A DNA stretch of 64,000 bases. Origin: Chitinilyticum litopenaei DSM 21440 (lineage in GTDB: Bacteria; Pseudomonadota; Gammaproteobacteria; Burkholderiales; Chitinibacteraceae). Of this stretch, positions 1 through 8,279 are shown one piece after another (position 1 is the stretch's first letter; each line of letters begins with the position of its first letter). A program made the translations under genes and the position numbers. The notes below the pieces were generated by a model. That model searched no databases, was not told the DNA's origin, and was given only the letters and a program-made list of their open reading frames with translations. Location: the NCBI RefSeq assembly GCF_000428145.1, contig NZ_ATZJ01000008.1, positions 1 to 64,000 on the forward strand, read 5' to 3'.

Positions 1-400
1 ACTCTTCCCGCTGGCGCATGGCTTCCATCAGCTTGTGTTTCAGCAACCATGCGGCTTTCCAGCTGATGCCGAGTTGTCGTCGCAATGCCAGCGCCGCAAT
101 GTTGGTCTTGGCTTGCGTAACCAGATAGATGGCCAGCATCCATGTTCTCAGCGTCAGTTTGCTTTGCTCCATGATGGTGCCTGCCCGCAGGCTGGTTTGA
201 TGCTGGCAGGAGCGGCATTGCCAGTAGCGATGGTGACCATGCTGAAATTCATAGGCCAGCGGGTGCTGGCAATGCGGACAGCGAAAGCCATCTGGCCATC
301 GCGCCTTGATGAGCGCCGCCTGGCATTGTGCTTCAGTGCCGTAGCTGGCCACGAATTCAGGCAGTGAAAGACCTTTTTGGAACTGGATGCCGTTGATCAT
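1..400 (-). CDS. IS1595-family transposase, N-terminal part (cut by window start)
   Basis: The minus-strand frame opens at the ATG at 400-398 and runs uninterrupted off the left edge of the window, giving 133 codons. The translation begins MINGIQFQKGLSLPEF and contains a zinc ribbon, FRCPHCQHPL followed by WQCRSCQHQTS, then ASLRAG-like and LTLRTWMLAIYLV segments. This layout, a zinc ribbon ahead of a DDE domain, is that of the IS1595 family; the DDE catalytic part lies outside the window. The element would move by cut and paste or copying at its own terminal repeats. It lies immediately next to, and oriented against, a diguanylate cyclase gene whose 5' part is missing, so it appears to be the cause of that truncation. 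Family assignment rests on the zinc ribbon and its flanks only. Confidence 0.85.
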   Translation of the reverse strand, partial: MINGIQFQKGLSLPEFVASYGTEAQCQAALIKARWPDGFRCPHCQHPLAYEFQHGHHRYWQCRSCQHQTSLRAGTIMEQSKLTLRTWMLAIYLVTQAKTNIAALALRRQLGISWKAAWLLKHKLMEAMRQREE

Positions 401-479
401 GATCTCGCTCCTTGGCTGAACCGGATTTCAATATAGAACATCCGTTCTCTTTCTGAAGGAGAGACATAATCAGGTGTCA
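1..479 (-). mobile_element. Right-hand part of an IS1595-like insertion sequence
   Basis: The transposase frame plus about 80 bases of leader form the visible end of the element. The boundary is put near 479 because the GAF-GGDEF reading frame becomes protein-like directly after CAGGTGTCAG at 471-480 and an in-frame stop (TAA at 467-469) lies just inside the element. The other end, the target duplication and the second terminal repeat are outside the window, so the exact boundary is inferred. Confidence 0.65.
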
Positions 480-481
480 GC

Positions 482-1159
482 ATGCCCATCCTGCTCGACG
501 ACGGCAGCCTTTACGGCACGCTGTGTGCGGCCAGCTCGGAGCGCAAACCGCTGAACGATCAAGCCGAGCAGGTGCTGCTGCTGTTCGCCAACCTGATTAG
601 CCAGCACATCCAGAAAGAGCAGCTTGTCCAGCAGCTCCACAAGGCCAATGCCGAATTGCTGACACAATCGCATACCGATGCGCTGACCGCGCTGCCGAAC
701 CGGCGCGCCATCCTGGCCGGGCTGGCACAACTCTTCGCGATTGCCCAGCGCAGTGGCCGGCAAGTGCTGATCGCCTTTGTCGACCTCGACGGTTTCAAAC
801 AGATCAACGACCAGTACGGCCACGACGCGGGCGACGTGTTTCTTCAACAGGCGGCGACCCGCCTGCAGAGCGGCATACGCCAGGGTGACCTGCTTGGTCG
901 ACTGGGTGGCGACGAATTCGTTGCCATCGGCCTGGGGCCGGAAATCGAAACCGAGGCCGGGCAGGCTCTCGCCATGCTGAAAAGCCGCCTTGGCAACACA
1001 CTGCTGGGCGAATACACGCTGCCGGGTTGCCGGCTGGATTATGCCGGCGCCAGCATCGGCGCCGTTGCGGTTCATCCGGGGCTGATGACGACCGAGCAGG
1101 CCATGCAGCAGGCCGATGCGGCAATGTACGCCGAGAAGAAATCCCGCCGGGGCCGCTGA
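482..1159 (+). CDS. GAF-GGDEF diguanylate cyclase, 5'-truncated by insertion sequence
   Basis: This 225-residue product would make cyclic di-GMP from two GTP. The first 40 residues (MPILLDDGSLYGTLCAASSE) are the last strands of a GAF sensor domain, so the protein lacks the start of that domain. A coiled linker leads to a full GGDEF domain with LTALPNRRA, FVDLDGFKQIND and an intact GGDEF signature (bases 905-919). The inhibitory I-site RQGD lies five residues before it, so the catalytic part looks functional and product-inhibited. The ATG at 482 is an internal methionine with no clear ribosome binding site; an in-frame stop at 467 belongs to the adjoining insertion sequence. The gene is probably a remnant, though transcription from the element could still yield an unregulated cyclase. 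Confidence 0.8.
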   Translation: MPILLDDGSLYGTLCAASSERKPLNDQAEQVLLLFANLISQHIQKEQLVQQLHKANAELLTQSHTDALTALPNRRAILAGLAQLFAIAQRSGRQVLIAFVDLDGFKQINDQYGHDAGDVFLQQAATRLQSGIRQGDLLGRLGGDEFVAIGLGPEIETEAGQALAMLKSRLGNTLLGEYTLPGCRLDYAGASIGAVAVHPGLMTTEQAMQQADAAMYAEKKSRRGR

Positions 1160-1550
1160 GCCGACCGCCACCGAAAAGCGGGGCGGCAGCGGGCGCGGTG
1201 CTCCGGATGCCCGCCCCATCGCACAGCGGATTCGCCGTTCTGCCCGCGCATTGGCGCACGCAAAACACCGATCTGTACTGGTGGATTTCGTTTTCCACTG
1301 TGCTTGACGCTACTGTCCGGCAGGAGAAGAATCGTCGTACCAACAGCGCCGATTTGAAGCCCAGCTTGCAGGGCGCTGCCAACAAATGCTGCTAAAGCGT
1401 GCGCAAACCTGCTTTGCGCAGGTTTTTTTGTTTCCGGGCTGTTCTGCTGCACGCGCCGTTTAAGCGACAACTTCCAGGGCGCGCTACAAGTACTGCTAAA
1501 GCGTCGGTCGGGCCCGACCTGACCGGCCACACCGTTCAGGAGAAACGACC
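1160..1550. other. Intergenic stretch with terminator and a short direct repeat
   Basis: No convincing gene is present. The stretch holds a terminator hairpin at 1405-1429 and two copies of the 11-mer CTGCTAAAGCG at 1389-1399 and 1493-1503. Its last bases carry the ribosome binding site (AGGAGAAACG) of the next gene. Confidence 0.5.
1405..1429 (+). terminator. Rho-independent terminator downstream of the GGDEF gene
   Basis: AAACCTGC (1405-1412) and GCAGGTTT (1418-1425) form an 8-bp stem with a TTTGC loop, followed by a T run to 1429. Confidence 0.8.
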
Positions 1551-1865
1551 ATGTATGATTGCTCTGTCAGTGAAGAAATCCGCCCCGCGCTCCGTCCGGC
1601 CCAGTCGGCCAGCCCTGCCCGCCACGCATTGCAGGATTTTCGCCGTTCCCGCCTGACACTGGCGGCGCCAGCCGGCCCGGGTGCCCTGCAGCTGAACAAG
1701 GCCTTTGCCGTCGCCAGCGGCCTCGGACTGGCCGTCGTGCAGCACGACAATGGCAGCCTGGATGTACTCGATGTGGCGCTCGACGAAGCCCTGCTGTTCG
1801 CGCGCCGCTTTCCCGGGCTGCTGATCCGCTACGAACCGGCGCGCCCCTGGGTGCGCAGCACCTGA
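1551..1865 (+). CDS. Small hypothetical protein
   Basis: I do not recognise this 104-residue protein. The start at 1551 has a strong ribosome binding site (AGGAG about 8 bases upstream), which favours this frame over overlapping minus-strand frames. The N-terminal 35 residues are rich in Arg, Ala and Pro; the second half (LNKAFAVASGLGLAVVQHDN then LDVLDVALDEALLFARRFPG) looks like a compact alpha/beta fold. There is no signal peptide or membrane segment. It stands alone between a terminator and a REP-like repeat. Coding status is likely but not certain. Confidence 0.5.
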   Translation: MYDCSVSEEIRPALRPAQSASPARHALQDFRRSRLTLAAPAGPGALQLNKAFAVASGLGLAVVQHDNGSLDVLDVALDEALLFARRFPGLLIRYEPARPWVRST

Positions 1866-2272
1866 TGGCCGGACTGGCCCGCAGGGGCGGCAGCCCAAGC
1901 GGAACACTGGTCAGGCGCAGAGCAACAAGCTTACTGATTATTGATCTGGCCTTCAGAAGTTTGAATTTCCGCAGGAGCGAGCTTGCTCGCGAAGCCTTGC
2001 TGATCGCAAGCAAGCTCGCTCCTGCGAGTGAAAACATCAGAGGGCCGGATCAATAGAAGCCCTGCCCGGCAAACCACAAACACCTGTTCAGGCAGGGAGA
2101 CGCAAGCACAGCCCAGATTGAAATGCCGATGATGTGCCCCCGCTTTTCTCTGTTTCTCTGTGCCTGCTTGGGGTTTTGCCAAGAAGTCTTGCCAGTCAGG
2201 GCACTGGTTCGCCGAGCCGTGTTCGGGTTCCGGGAACGCCAACCGCTCAGCCCCACCCGCCACGGAGTCGCC
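1866..2272. other. Intergenic stretch dominated by a REP-like palindrome
   Basis: Apart from the composite palindrome at 1940-2054, nothing recognisable is present. The region after it (2055-2272) is the leader of the MATE gene. Open frames here on either strand continue antisense to, or upstream of, the transporter and show no protein-like features. Confidence 0.5.
1940..2054. repeat. REP/REPIN-like composite palindrome, copy 1
   Basis: The core (1971-2025) pairs GCAGGAGCGAGCTTGC with GCAAGCTCGCTCCTGC around a short centre. Outer arms ATTGATCTGGCC (1940-1951) and GGCCGGATCAAT (2043-2054) enclose it. The same core recurs at 4289, 10322 and 32475. Confidence 0.85.
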
Positions 2273-3634
2273 ATGCCCTTTTCCCGCCGCCTTGCCGATA
2301 CCCGCCAGACCTGGACGCTGGCCTGGCCGCTGATCATCAGCCAGCTGGCCGGCACCGGCATGGCCTTTATCGACGCCGCCATGGCCGGCCACGCCTCCGC
2401 CGCCGACCTCGCCGTGGTGTCGGTTGGCGCCTCGCTGTGGATCACCGCGCTCGTCACCATGATGGGGCTGCTGCTGGCCATCAGCCCGCTGGTGGCGCAC
2501 AAGGTGGGCGCCGGCAAGGCCGACGCCATTCCGCACCTGGTCCAGCAGGCACTCTGGCAGGGTATGGCCATCGGGGTCTTGTTCCTGATTGCTTTCCAGT
2601 TTATCGGCCCCTGGGTATATCCGCATCTGGGGCTGGAAACCGAGGTCGCCGACAAGGCCAGCCAGTTCCTGATGGCGGTGGGCTGGGGCATGCCGGGCCT
2701 GGCCATCCAGCGCGTGCTGGGCAACTACAGCACGGCCATCAACGAGTCGCGGCCGGTCATGGTGATTGCACTCCTGACGCTGCTGCTGAACATCCCGCTG
2801 AACTGGATTTTCGTCTACGGCCACCTGGGTGCCCCCGCCATGGGCGGCGTCGGTTGCGGCGTGGCATCCAGCATCTGTGCCTGGATCGGCGCCATCGCCG
2901 CCATGCTCTGGGTCTGGAAGGCGCCCGCCTATCGCGCCACCCAGCCCTTTTGCAACTGGATCGCGCCGCACTGGGCCACGCAGCTGCGCCTGCTGAAACT
3001 GGGCCTGCCGATCGGCGCGACCTTCCTGATCGAGGTCAGCTGTTTCGCCGGCGTTGCGCTGCTGCTGGCGCCGCTGGGAACCACAACGGTGGCCGCGCAC
3101 CAGATTGCGCTGAACCTCACCTCGCTGATGTTCATGATTCCGCTGGGGCTGGGCTCGGCGCTTACCGTGCGCGTCGGCCAGGCACTGGGGGCCGGCCTGC
3201 CGGACGAGGCGCGCTTTATCGGCAATACCGGCCTCATGATGGGGCTCCTGATCGCTGCCAGCGGTGCGCTGCTGCTCTCGCTGGGCGGTTACGCACTGTC
3301 CGGGCTTTACACCAGCGCAGAGCCGGTACGCCGGCTCGCCGCACAGCTGCTGGTGTTTGCCGCGATCTTCCAGCTCTTTGACGCCAGCCAGGCGATTCTG
3401 GCCGGCATCCTGCGCGGCTACAAGATCACGCGCGGCCCGATGATCGCCTACATTCTCGCCTTCTGGCTGGTCGGCCTGCCGCTGGGCTACGCGCTGACCT
3501 ACGGCTGGCCGGGCTGGGCCGGCTGGGGCGCGCCGGGCTACTGGCTGGCGCTGGTGCTGGCACTGGCGATCATTGCGCTGGCGCTGTGGTGGCTGTTTGC
3601 CCGCGTCGCCAGGAAAGCGGACGGCGTGGCCTGA
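2273..3634 (+). CDS. MATE family multidrug efflux transporter
   Basis: A 453-residue inner-membrane protein that probably exports cationic drugs or metabolites against a Na+ or H+ gradient. It has about twelve hydrophobic helices in two related halves, starting with WTLAWPLIISQLAGTGMAFI and the FIDAAMAGHAS segment typical of NorM-type MATE proteins; the length fits the family. The start at 2273 was chosen because GGAG lies 5 bases upstream and family proteins begin right before this first helix; an earlier in-frame ATG at 2123 would add 50 residues without transporter similarity. It appears to be a single-gene unit. Substrate cannot be told from sequence. Confidence 0.9.
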   Translation: MPFSRRLADTRQTWTLAWPLIISQLAGTGMAFIDAAMAGHASAADLAVVSVGASLWITALVTMMGLLLAISPLVAHKVGAGKADAIPHLVQQALWQGMAIGVLFLIAFQFIGPWVYPHLGLETEVADKASQFLMAVGWGMPGLAIQRVLGNYSTAINESRPVMVIALLTLLLNIPLNWIFVYGHLGAPAMGGVGCGVASSICAWIGAIAAMLWVWKAPAYRATQPFCNWIAPHWATQLRLLKLGLPIGATFLIEVSCFAGVALLLAPLGTTTVAAHQIALNLTSLMFMIPLGLGSALTVRVGQALGAGLPDEARFIGNTGLMMGLLIAASGALLLSLGGYALSGLYTSAEPVRRLAAQLLVFAAIFQLFDASQAILAGILRGYKITRGPMIAYILAFWLVGLPLGYALTYGWPGWAGWGAPGYWLALVLALAIIALALWWLFARVARKADGVA

Positions 3635-3653
3635 GCCCAAAATATTTCTTGGG

Positions 3654-3682
3654 TTGTCAGAAAAAGAGCGGGGCGGTATAAC
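3654..3682 (+). promoter_or_regulatory. Sigma-70 promoter of the DUF2314 gene
   Basis: TTGTCA (3654-3659) and TATAAC (3677-3682) are separated by exactly 17 bases, about 30 bases ahead of the start codon. Confidence 0.75.
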
Positions 3683-3712
3683 CTCCTGTTTCAAGCCCAC
3701 CAAGGATGCATG

Positions 3713-4219
3713 ATGCAGAAATTGCTTGCCCTCTCACTGCTGCTGGCCTGCCAGCTCGGCCTGCCTGCGCACGCCAAGGATCTTGCCGCCAAGGCCGAGC
3801 GCGATGAAGTCGTGTTCATGCCGGATGACGACCCGGCCATGCGCCGTGCTTTCCAGCAGGCCCGCGCCACGCTGGACGATTTTCTGGCCAAGGCCGCCAA
3901 GCCGCCCAAGGGCACGGACCATTACGCGGTCAAGGTCGGCATTCGTGACGGCAAGCAGACCGAGTATTTCTGGATCAGCGATTTCTCCGCCAAGAGTGGC
4001 AAATTCAGCGGCCAGATCAGCAATGAGCCACAACTGGTCAGCAATGTCGAAGCGGGCGAGACTTACCAGTTTGGCAAGGGCGAGATCGTCGACTGGCTGT
4101 ATGTGGATAACAACAGCGGCCGCATGATGGGCAATTTCACCGCCTGCGCACTGCTGAGCAAGGAGCCGCCGGCGGTGGCGGCCGACATGAAAAAACGCTT
4201 CGGTCTGCACTGCAGCTGA
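3713..4219 (+). CDS. Secreted DUF2314 (YegJ-like) protein
   Basis: This 168-residue protein starts with a signal peptide (KLLALSLLLACQLGLPAHA, cleavage probably after AHA) and should be periplasmic. The mature part matches the DUF2314 family: AMRRAFQQARATLDDFLAKA, then YAVKVGIRDGKQTEYFWISD, then a region reading GQISNEPQLVSNV. The biochemical role of the family is unknown to me. Two adjacent ATGs (3710 and 3713) are possible; the second is better spaced (6 bases) from AAGGA at 3702-3706. It has its own sigma-70-like promoter and converges on the RsmB-like gene across a REP-like element. Confidence 0.8.
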   Translation: MQKLLALSLLLACQLGLPAHAKDLAAKAERDEVVFMPDDDPAMRRAFQQARATLDDFLAKAAKPPKGTDHYAVKVGIRDGKQTEYFWISDFSAKSGKFSGQISNEPQLVSNVEAGETYQFGKGEIVDWLYVDNNSGRMMGNFTACALLSKEPPAVAADMKKRFGLHCS

Positions 4220-4255
4220 GTTCGGCCAAGGGGCAGTGGCAGCTCAATTGATCCT

Positions 4256-4370
4256 ATTGATCCGGCCCTCAGAAATTGGAACTTTCTTAGGAGCGAGCTT
4301 GCTCGCGAAGCGCTACTCATCGCGAGCAAGCTCGCTCCTACGACTAAAAACATCAAAGAGCCGGGTTAAT
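4256..4370. repeat. REP/REPIN-like composite palindrome, copy 2
   Basis: The core TAGGAGCGAGCTTGCTCGCG pairs with CGCGAGCAAGCTCGCTCCTA (4289-4340). Outer arms ATTGATCCGGCCCTC and GAGCCGGGTTAAT correspond to those of copy 1. It separates two convergent genes. Confidence 0.85.
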
Positions 4371-4413
4371 CGGCAGCGCCCCAATCCAGTACAGAGCAGC
4401 ATTGCCGTCGCGC

Positions 4414-5673
4414 TCAGGCCTTGCGCTGCAGTACGGCGGCAAAGAAGGCGTCGGTCTGGTGCAGCTGCGGCCACAGCTGCAGGAAGTCGCCATCCAGCGC
4501 GATCTCGACCTTGGCGTCGGCCAGCAGCTGCTGCGCGTTGAGCACCTCGAAATCGGGGTGTTCCGCAAGAAAGGCGGCGACGATGGCAGCGTTTTCCGCT
4601 GGCAGGAAGCTGCAGGTGCCGTACACCAGTCGCCCGCCGGCCTTCACCAGCCGGGCGGCAGACGCGAGGATGCTGGTCTGCTTGGCGTTCAGCTCCGTAA
4701 CGCTAACCGGCGACTGGCGCACCTTCAGATCCGGGTTGCGGCGGGTGGTGCCCATGCCCGAGCACGGCGCATCGACCAGCACGGCGTCGAACTTGCCGGC
4801 CAGACGCTTGATTTTCTGGTCGTGCTCGCTGGCAATCAGCTGCGGCTGCACGTTCGAAAGCCCGGAGCGGGCCAGTCGCGGCTTGAGGTTGTTCAGGCGC
4901 TTTTCGGAGACATCAAATGCATACAGCCGCCCGGTGGAATTCATCATGGCGCCCAGCGCCAGCGTCTTGCCGCCAGCTCCGGCGCAGAAGTCCGCCACCA
5001 TCTGGCCGCGCTTGGCGCCGGTGAGCAGCGCCAGCAACTGGCTGCCTTCGTCCTGCACCTCGAATACGCCTTCCTTGAACAGCGTCAGGCGGTTGACCGC
5101 CGGCTTGCCTTCCAGGCGCAGCCCCCAGGGGGAGAACGGCGTCGGCTGGCAGGCCATGCCGTGCCGCTCGATTTCCCGCTGCACGCTGTCACGCTTCATC
5201 TTGAGGGTATTGACCCGAACGTCAAGCGGTGCAGAGGCCAGCAGGCTATACCCCAGGGCCAGTACAAAAGCCTCATCGCGCCCCTCGTCCAGCAGCGCCT
5301 GCACCACCCATTCCGGCAACGCGGCACGCACATAGAGCGGCGCATCCCTGACCACGCGCGCCTTCATGTTGCCGGCGCGCTCCTTGTCCTTGTCGTGAAA
5401 GGCGGCTGGCAGCTCTTTCAGATTCATGCGCTTCACGCCGACAAACCAGGCCAGCAGGATTTCGCGCGTGCTGGCATTGCCTTCGGTGATCCACTCCAGC
5501 TGCGGCAGATGGCGCAGAATGCCGAATACGGTTTCCGCAATCACATTGCGGTCATTGGCCCCCAGCTCCGGGTGGTCGCGGAAATAGCGCGACACCGTGC
5601 CGTCCACCGGCGCGGTAAAGCCCAGGGCGGTACTCAGGATGTCGAGCGTCGCGGAAAATTGCACTGCATTCAT
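4414..5673 (-). CDS. RsmB/NOP-family rRNA (cytosine-5) methyltransferase
   Basis: A 419-residue cytoplasmic RNA m5C methyltransferase using S-adenosylmethionine. The SAM-binding segment reads VADFCAGAGGKTLALGA, and the two family cysteines occur in DAPCSGMGTTRRNPD and YGTCSFLPAEN. The N-terminal 150 residues are helical and differ from the NusB-like domain of classical RsmB, so I give no gene symbol; C967 of 16S rRNA is only a possible target. The start at 5673 has GGGAG 8 bases upstream, whereas the longer frame to 5742 overlaps the preceding gene. It is the last gene of a purN-DUF3108-DUF3108 operon, 5 bases after its neighbour. Confidence 0.85.
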   Translation of the reverse strand: MNAVQFSATLDILSTALGFTAPVDGTVSRYFRDHPELGANDRNVIAETVFGILRHLPQLEWITEGNASTREILLAWFVGVKRMNLKELPAAFHDKDKERAGNMKARVVRDAPLYVRAALPEWVVQALLDEGRDEAFVLALGYSLLASAPLDVRVNTLKMKRDSVQREIERHGMACQPTPFSPWGLRLEGKPAVNRLTLFKEGVFEVQDEGSQLLALLTGAKRGQMVADFCAGAGGKTLALGAMMNSTGRLYAFDVSEKRLNNLKPRLARSGLSNVQPQLIASEHDQKIKRLAGKFDAVLVDAPCSGMGTTRRNPDLKVRQSPVSVTELNAKQTSILASAARLVKAGGRLVYGTCSFLPAENAAIVAAFLAEHPDFEVLNAQQLLADAKVEIALDGDFLQLWPQLHQTDAFFAAVLQRKA

Positions 5674-5678
5674 GATGG

Positions 5679-6446
5679 TTACTCCCGCCCGCTCGGGGCG
5701 CTTTCTGGTAATTGATTCTTGCGGGATGGCTCGGCGCGCCACACGATCTTGCCATCGAGTTCGACTTCATTGGCCCACAGGTCATAACTGCCATCGGGCA
5801 GGCTCAGCGCCATGCGCACCGGCAGATTGCCCCAGCGCGGCGCCAGCCAGTAATCCACTGTACGCTCGCCCATGCGGCCATGCAGCACGATGACGTCGAT
5901 TTCCTGCCGGCCAAGCTGCAGGCGACTGCGTTGCGGGGCGGCAAATACCGCGCCGGCATAGCGCTTGCGCCCGTTGATCAGGGCGCCGGGCACGGCACGG
6001 CCGCCGCTTTGCGCCAGCTGGAAGGCTGCGGAAAACAGATCCTGATCGCCCGGCTGCAACACCTCCTGGCGGCGCTCGGCCAGCTTGCCCAGCGTCAGCG
6101 TGCCCTTGGGCCAGTCAAATTCCGCGAGATAGCGCGGCTCGGCCGCGTGATCGCGGTATTCGGCAAAGCGCTGCGGCTGCAGGCCCTGCGCAGTAAGCCG
6201 CCCTTCCGAACGGTAGGCAATCGCCTTGTGCAGGACGGTCAGCGCCAGATCCAGCCGGTAAGCACCGTCCGCCGTGCGCCAGTGCAGCTCGACCGGAAAC
6301 GGCCCGTAGCTGTAACGGATGCGCGCCGATTGCGGCAGCGCCCCCTGCCCGACCGGCGCGGCCTGCGCGGCCTGCATGGGCGCGGCGCACAGCACGATCA
6401 GCCAGAAGCGGGCCAGCCAGCAGCCGGCATGGACAAAGTAGTTCAT
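5679..6446 (-). CDS. DUF3108 periplasmic protein (second paralogue)
   Basis: A 255-residue protein with an N-terminal signal or anchor (CWLARFWLIVLCAAPMQA) followed by a DUF3108 domain over most of its length. Family landmarks are QDLFSAAFQLA, NGRKRYAG and VDYWLAPRWGNLPVRM. The domain is predicted to be a beta-rich periplasmic fold; its function is not established. It is clearly a paralogue of the gene just upstream (QDLFSAAFHLA, TGRKRYPD, VDFWLAPQWNNLPVRM there). The start ATG overlaps the stop of that gene in an ATGA arrangement, which supports this start and translational coupling. Confidence 0.85.
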   Translation of the reverse strand: MNYFVHAGCWLARFWLIVLCAAPMQAAQAAPVGQGALPQSARIRYSYGPFPVELHWRTADGAYRLDLALTVLHKAIAYRSEGRLTAQGLQPQRFAEYRDHAAEPRYLAEFDWPKGTLTLGKLAERRQEVLQPGDQDLFSAAFQLAQSGGRAVPGALINGRKRYAGAVFAAPQRSRLQLGRQEIDVIVLHGRMGERTVDYWLAPRWGNLPVRMALSLPDGSYDLWANEVELDGKIVWRAEPSRKNQLPESAPSGRE

Positions 6447-7627
6447 GGCCGGCGCTGCGCTCCATCCATGCGGCCGGGTTGCGGGCCTTCCAGCACCGTC
6501 TTGCCGTCCAGCGTAACCACATTGGCCCAGATGTCGAAACTGCCCTCTTTCGGAATGTCCACCGTCATGCGCACCGGCAGATTGTTCCATTGCGGCGCCA
6601 GCCAGAAATCGACGCGCCGGTCTTCCCACTGGCCGCGCACCAGCACGGCGTCGATATGCTCGCGCCCGATGGTCAGCGTGGCTTCGCCAGCCGGCGCAAA
6701 GCGGATGTCCGGATAGCGCTTGCGGCCGGTATACAGCGACAGCGTCTGCGGCTTGCCGCCGGTAAGCGCCAGATGAAACGCCGCCGAGAACAGATCCTGA
6801 TCGCCCTCGTGCAGCTCCTCCTGCTTGCGCTGGCCAGGCTCACCCACCTGCACCGTCATCGCCGTCCAGTCAAAATCGACCTGATACTTTGGCTCGGGTT
6901 TTTTGTCGCGGTATTCGCGGAATTGCAGCGGCACGATGCCATCCGGGCCAATGCGCCCTTCGGAATGGAAGGTGCGCGACTTGAAGCCGAAGGCGCCAAC
7001 CACATCCAGCTGGTAGCGCTCGTCGCCGATCTGCCAATGCATGTGCGCCGGCACGGCGCCCCAGACATAGGTGATCTTCACATCGCGCGGAAAGCGCTTT
7101 ACCTCGTCCTGGCGCGCCACCGCCACAGTGCTGGCGCGCGGACGGCTGGCCGCCAGCCGGGCCGGCGCGGACGCCAGCGCGGCAGGGGCGCTGGCCACGC
7201 GCTCCGGCTGACTGGCCTGCGCAAGCGCACTGGCAACACCGGCGGTCGCGACCGCGCTGACGGGCTGGCTGGCTGGCAGCACCGCGCTGGCGGCCAGCGG
7301 CGGCGACGCCACAGCGCGCGCCTGTCGTGGCGCACTGGCCGCGCGCGCTTGCGCTGTTACGGGGGGCGGCGCAGGCAGGCCGGGGCGCGCCAGACTCACG
7401 CTGAGCTGCTCGGCGGGCTTCACGCCACGCAGGGCTGCCGGCCGCGCGGCGTCGGCATCATCCAGCGCCTGGGCCTGCAAGGCCTGACGCAGCGTGCGCA
7501 ACTCGGTTTCGGCGAATTCGGGCCGCGTCAGCCAGGTGTAGAGCGGCCCGCCCAGCATCGCCGCCAGATGCAGCAGCAGTGACAGGACCAGCGCAAGCAC
7601 AACGGCATGGCGCAGCCAGAACGGCAT
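6443..7627 (-). CDS. Membrane-anchored DUF3108 protein (first paralogue)
   Basis: A 394-residue protein with one N-terminal transmembrane helix (residues about 7-27, HAVVLALVLSLLLHLAAML). A long Ala/Pro/Ser-rich, low-complexity linker (about 65-165) follows, then a C-terminal DUF3108 domain (about 175-390). The shape suggests an inner-membrane anchor spanning the periplasm through the flexible linker. Molecular function is unknown. Its ATG lies one base after the purN stop codon, and its stop overlaps the start of the second DUF3108 gene, so all are likely one transcript. The linker is the only strongly biased part of the protein. Confidence 0.85.
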   Translation of the reverse strand: MPFWLRHAVVLALVLSLLLHLAAMLGGPLYTWLTRPEFAETELRTLRQALQAQALDDADAARPAALRGVKPAEQLSVSLARPGLPAPPPVTAQARAASAPRQARAVASPPLAASAVLPASQPVSAVATAGVASALAQASQPERVASAPAALASAPARLAASRPRASTVAVARQDEVKRFPRDVKITYVWGAVPAHMHWQIGDERYQLDVVGAFGFKSRTFHSEGRIGPDGIVPLQFREYRDKKPEPKYQVDFDWTAMTVQVGEPGQRKQEELHEGDQDLFSAAFHLALTGGKPQTLSLYTGRKRYPDIRFAPAGEATLTIGREHIDAVLVRGQWEDRRVDFWLAPQWNNLPVRMTVDIPKEGSFDIWANVVTLDGKTVLEGPQPGRMDGAQRRP

Positions 7628-7628
7628 G

Positions 7629-8261
7629 TCAGCCCGGCACGCGCAGGCAGGCGTCGGCAGCCAGCGGCTGGCTGCGCTTGACCTTGCCGTCGACCAGCGT
7701 CAGGAGGCCGGCGGCAAAATCGCGCACCGCAGCCGGGTAAATCTGGTGCTCCTGCTTCAGCACGCGCGCGGCCAGCATGTCCGCCGTGTCGTCGTCGAGC
7801 ACTGGCACGGCGGCTTGCGCCACGATGGGGCCGTGGTCGAGCTGGGCGGTGACGAAGTGCACGGTGCAGCCGGCAATTTTCAGGCCGTCGTCAATCGCGC
7901 GCTGATGCGTGTGCAGCCCCGGGTAGGACGGCAGCAGCGAGGGATGGATATTGAGCATGCGCCCTTCGAAGCGACTGACGAATGCCGGGGTGAGTATGCG
8001 CATGTAGCCCGCCAGCACAATGAGGTCTGGCTGCATACCCTCGATTTTCTCGGCCAGCACCGCATCGAACTCATCGCGCGAGGCATAGGCCTTGTGGTCC
8101 AGCGCCAGCGTCGCGATGCCGCGCTCGGCCGCCCAGGCCAGGCCTGCGGCGTCGGGGCGGTTGCTGATCACGGCGGCGATCTCGACGCCGGGAATGCGCG
8201 CTTCGACAATGGCCTGCATATTCGAGCCGCGCCCGGAAATCAGGATGACAAGTTTCTTCAT
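7629..8261 (-). CDS. purN: Phosphoribosylglycinamide formyltransferase
   Basis: This 210-residue enzyme transfers a formyl group from 10-formyl-tetrahydrofolate to GAR in the third step of purine synthesis. It begins LVILISGRGSNMQA, the phosphate-binding loop. The catalytic triad is visible as Asn104 and His106 in NIHPSLLPSYPGLHTH and Asp142 in QLDHGPIVAQ. Length equals that of the E. coli protein. It lies downstream of purM on the same strand, separated by a palindromic repeat, and leads directly into the DUF3108 genes with a one-base gap. Confidence 0.97.
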   Translation of the reverse strand: MKKLVILISGRGSNMQAIVEARIPGVEIAAVISNRPDAAGLAWAAERGIATLALDHKAYASRDEFDAVLAEKIEGMQPDLIVLAGYMRILTPAFVSRFEGRMLNIHPSLLPSYPGLHTHQRAIDDGLKIAGCTVHFVTAQLDHGPIVAQAAVPVLDDDTADMLAARVLKQEHQIYPAAVRDFAAGLLTLVDGKVKRSQPLAADACLRVPG

Positions 8262-8279
8262 TCACATATCCCAAAACCC

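Noticed and set aside
1931..3703. A 590-codon minus-strand frame opposite the MATE gene
   Set aside because: It is rich in Gln, Arg, Gly and His without motifs and crosses a REP-like repeat; the plus strand encodes a clear MATE transporter.
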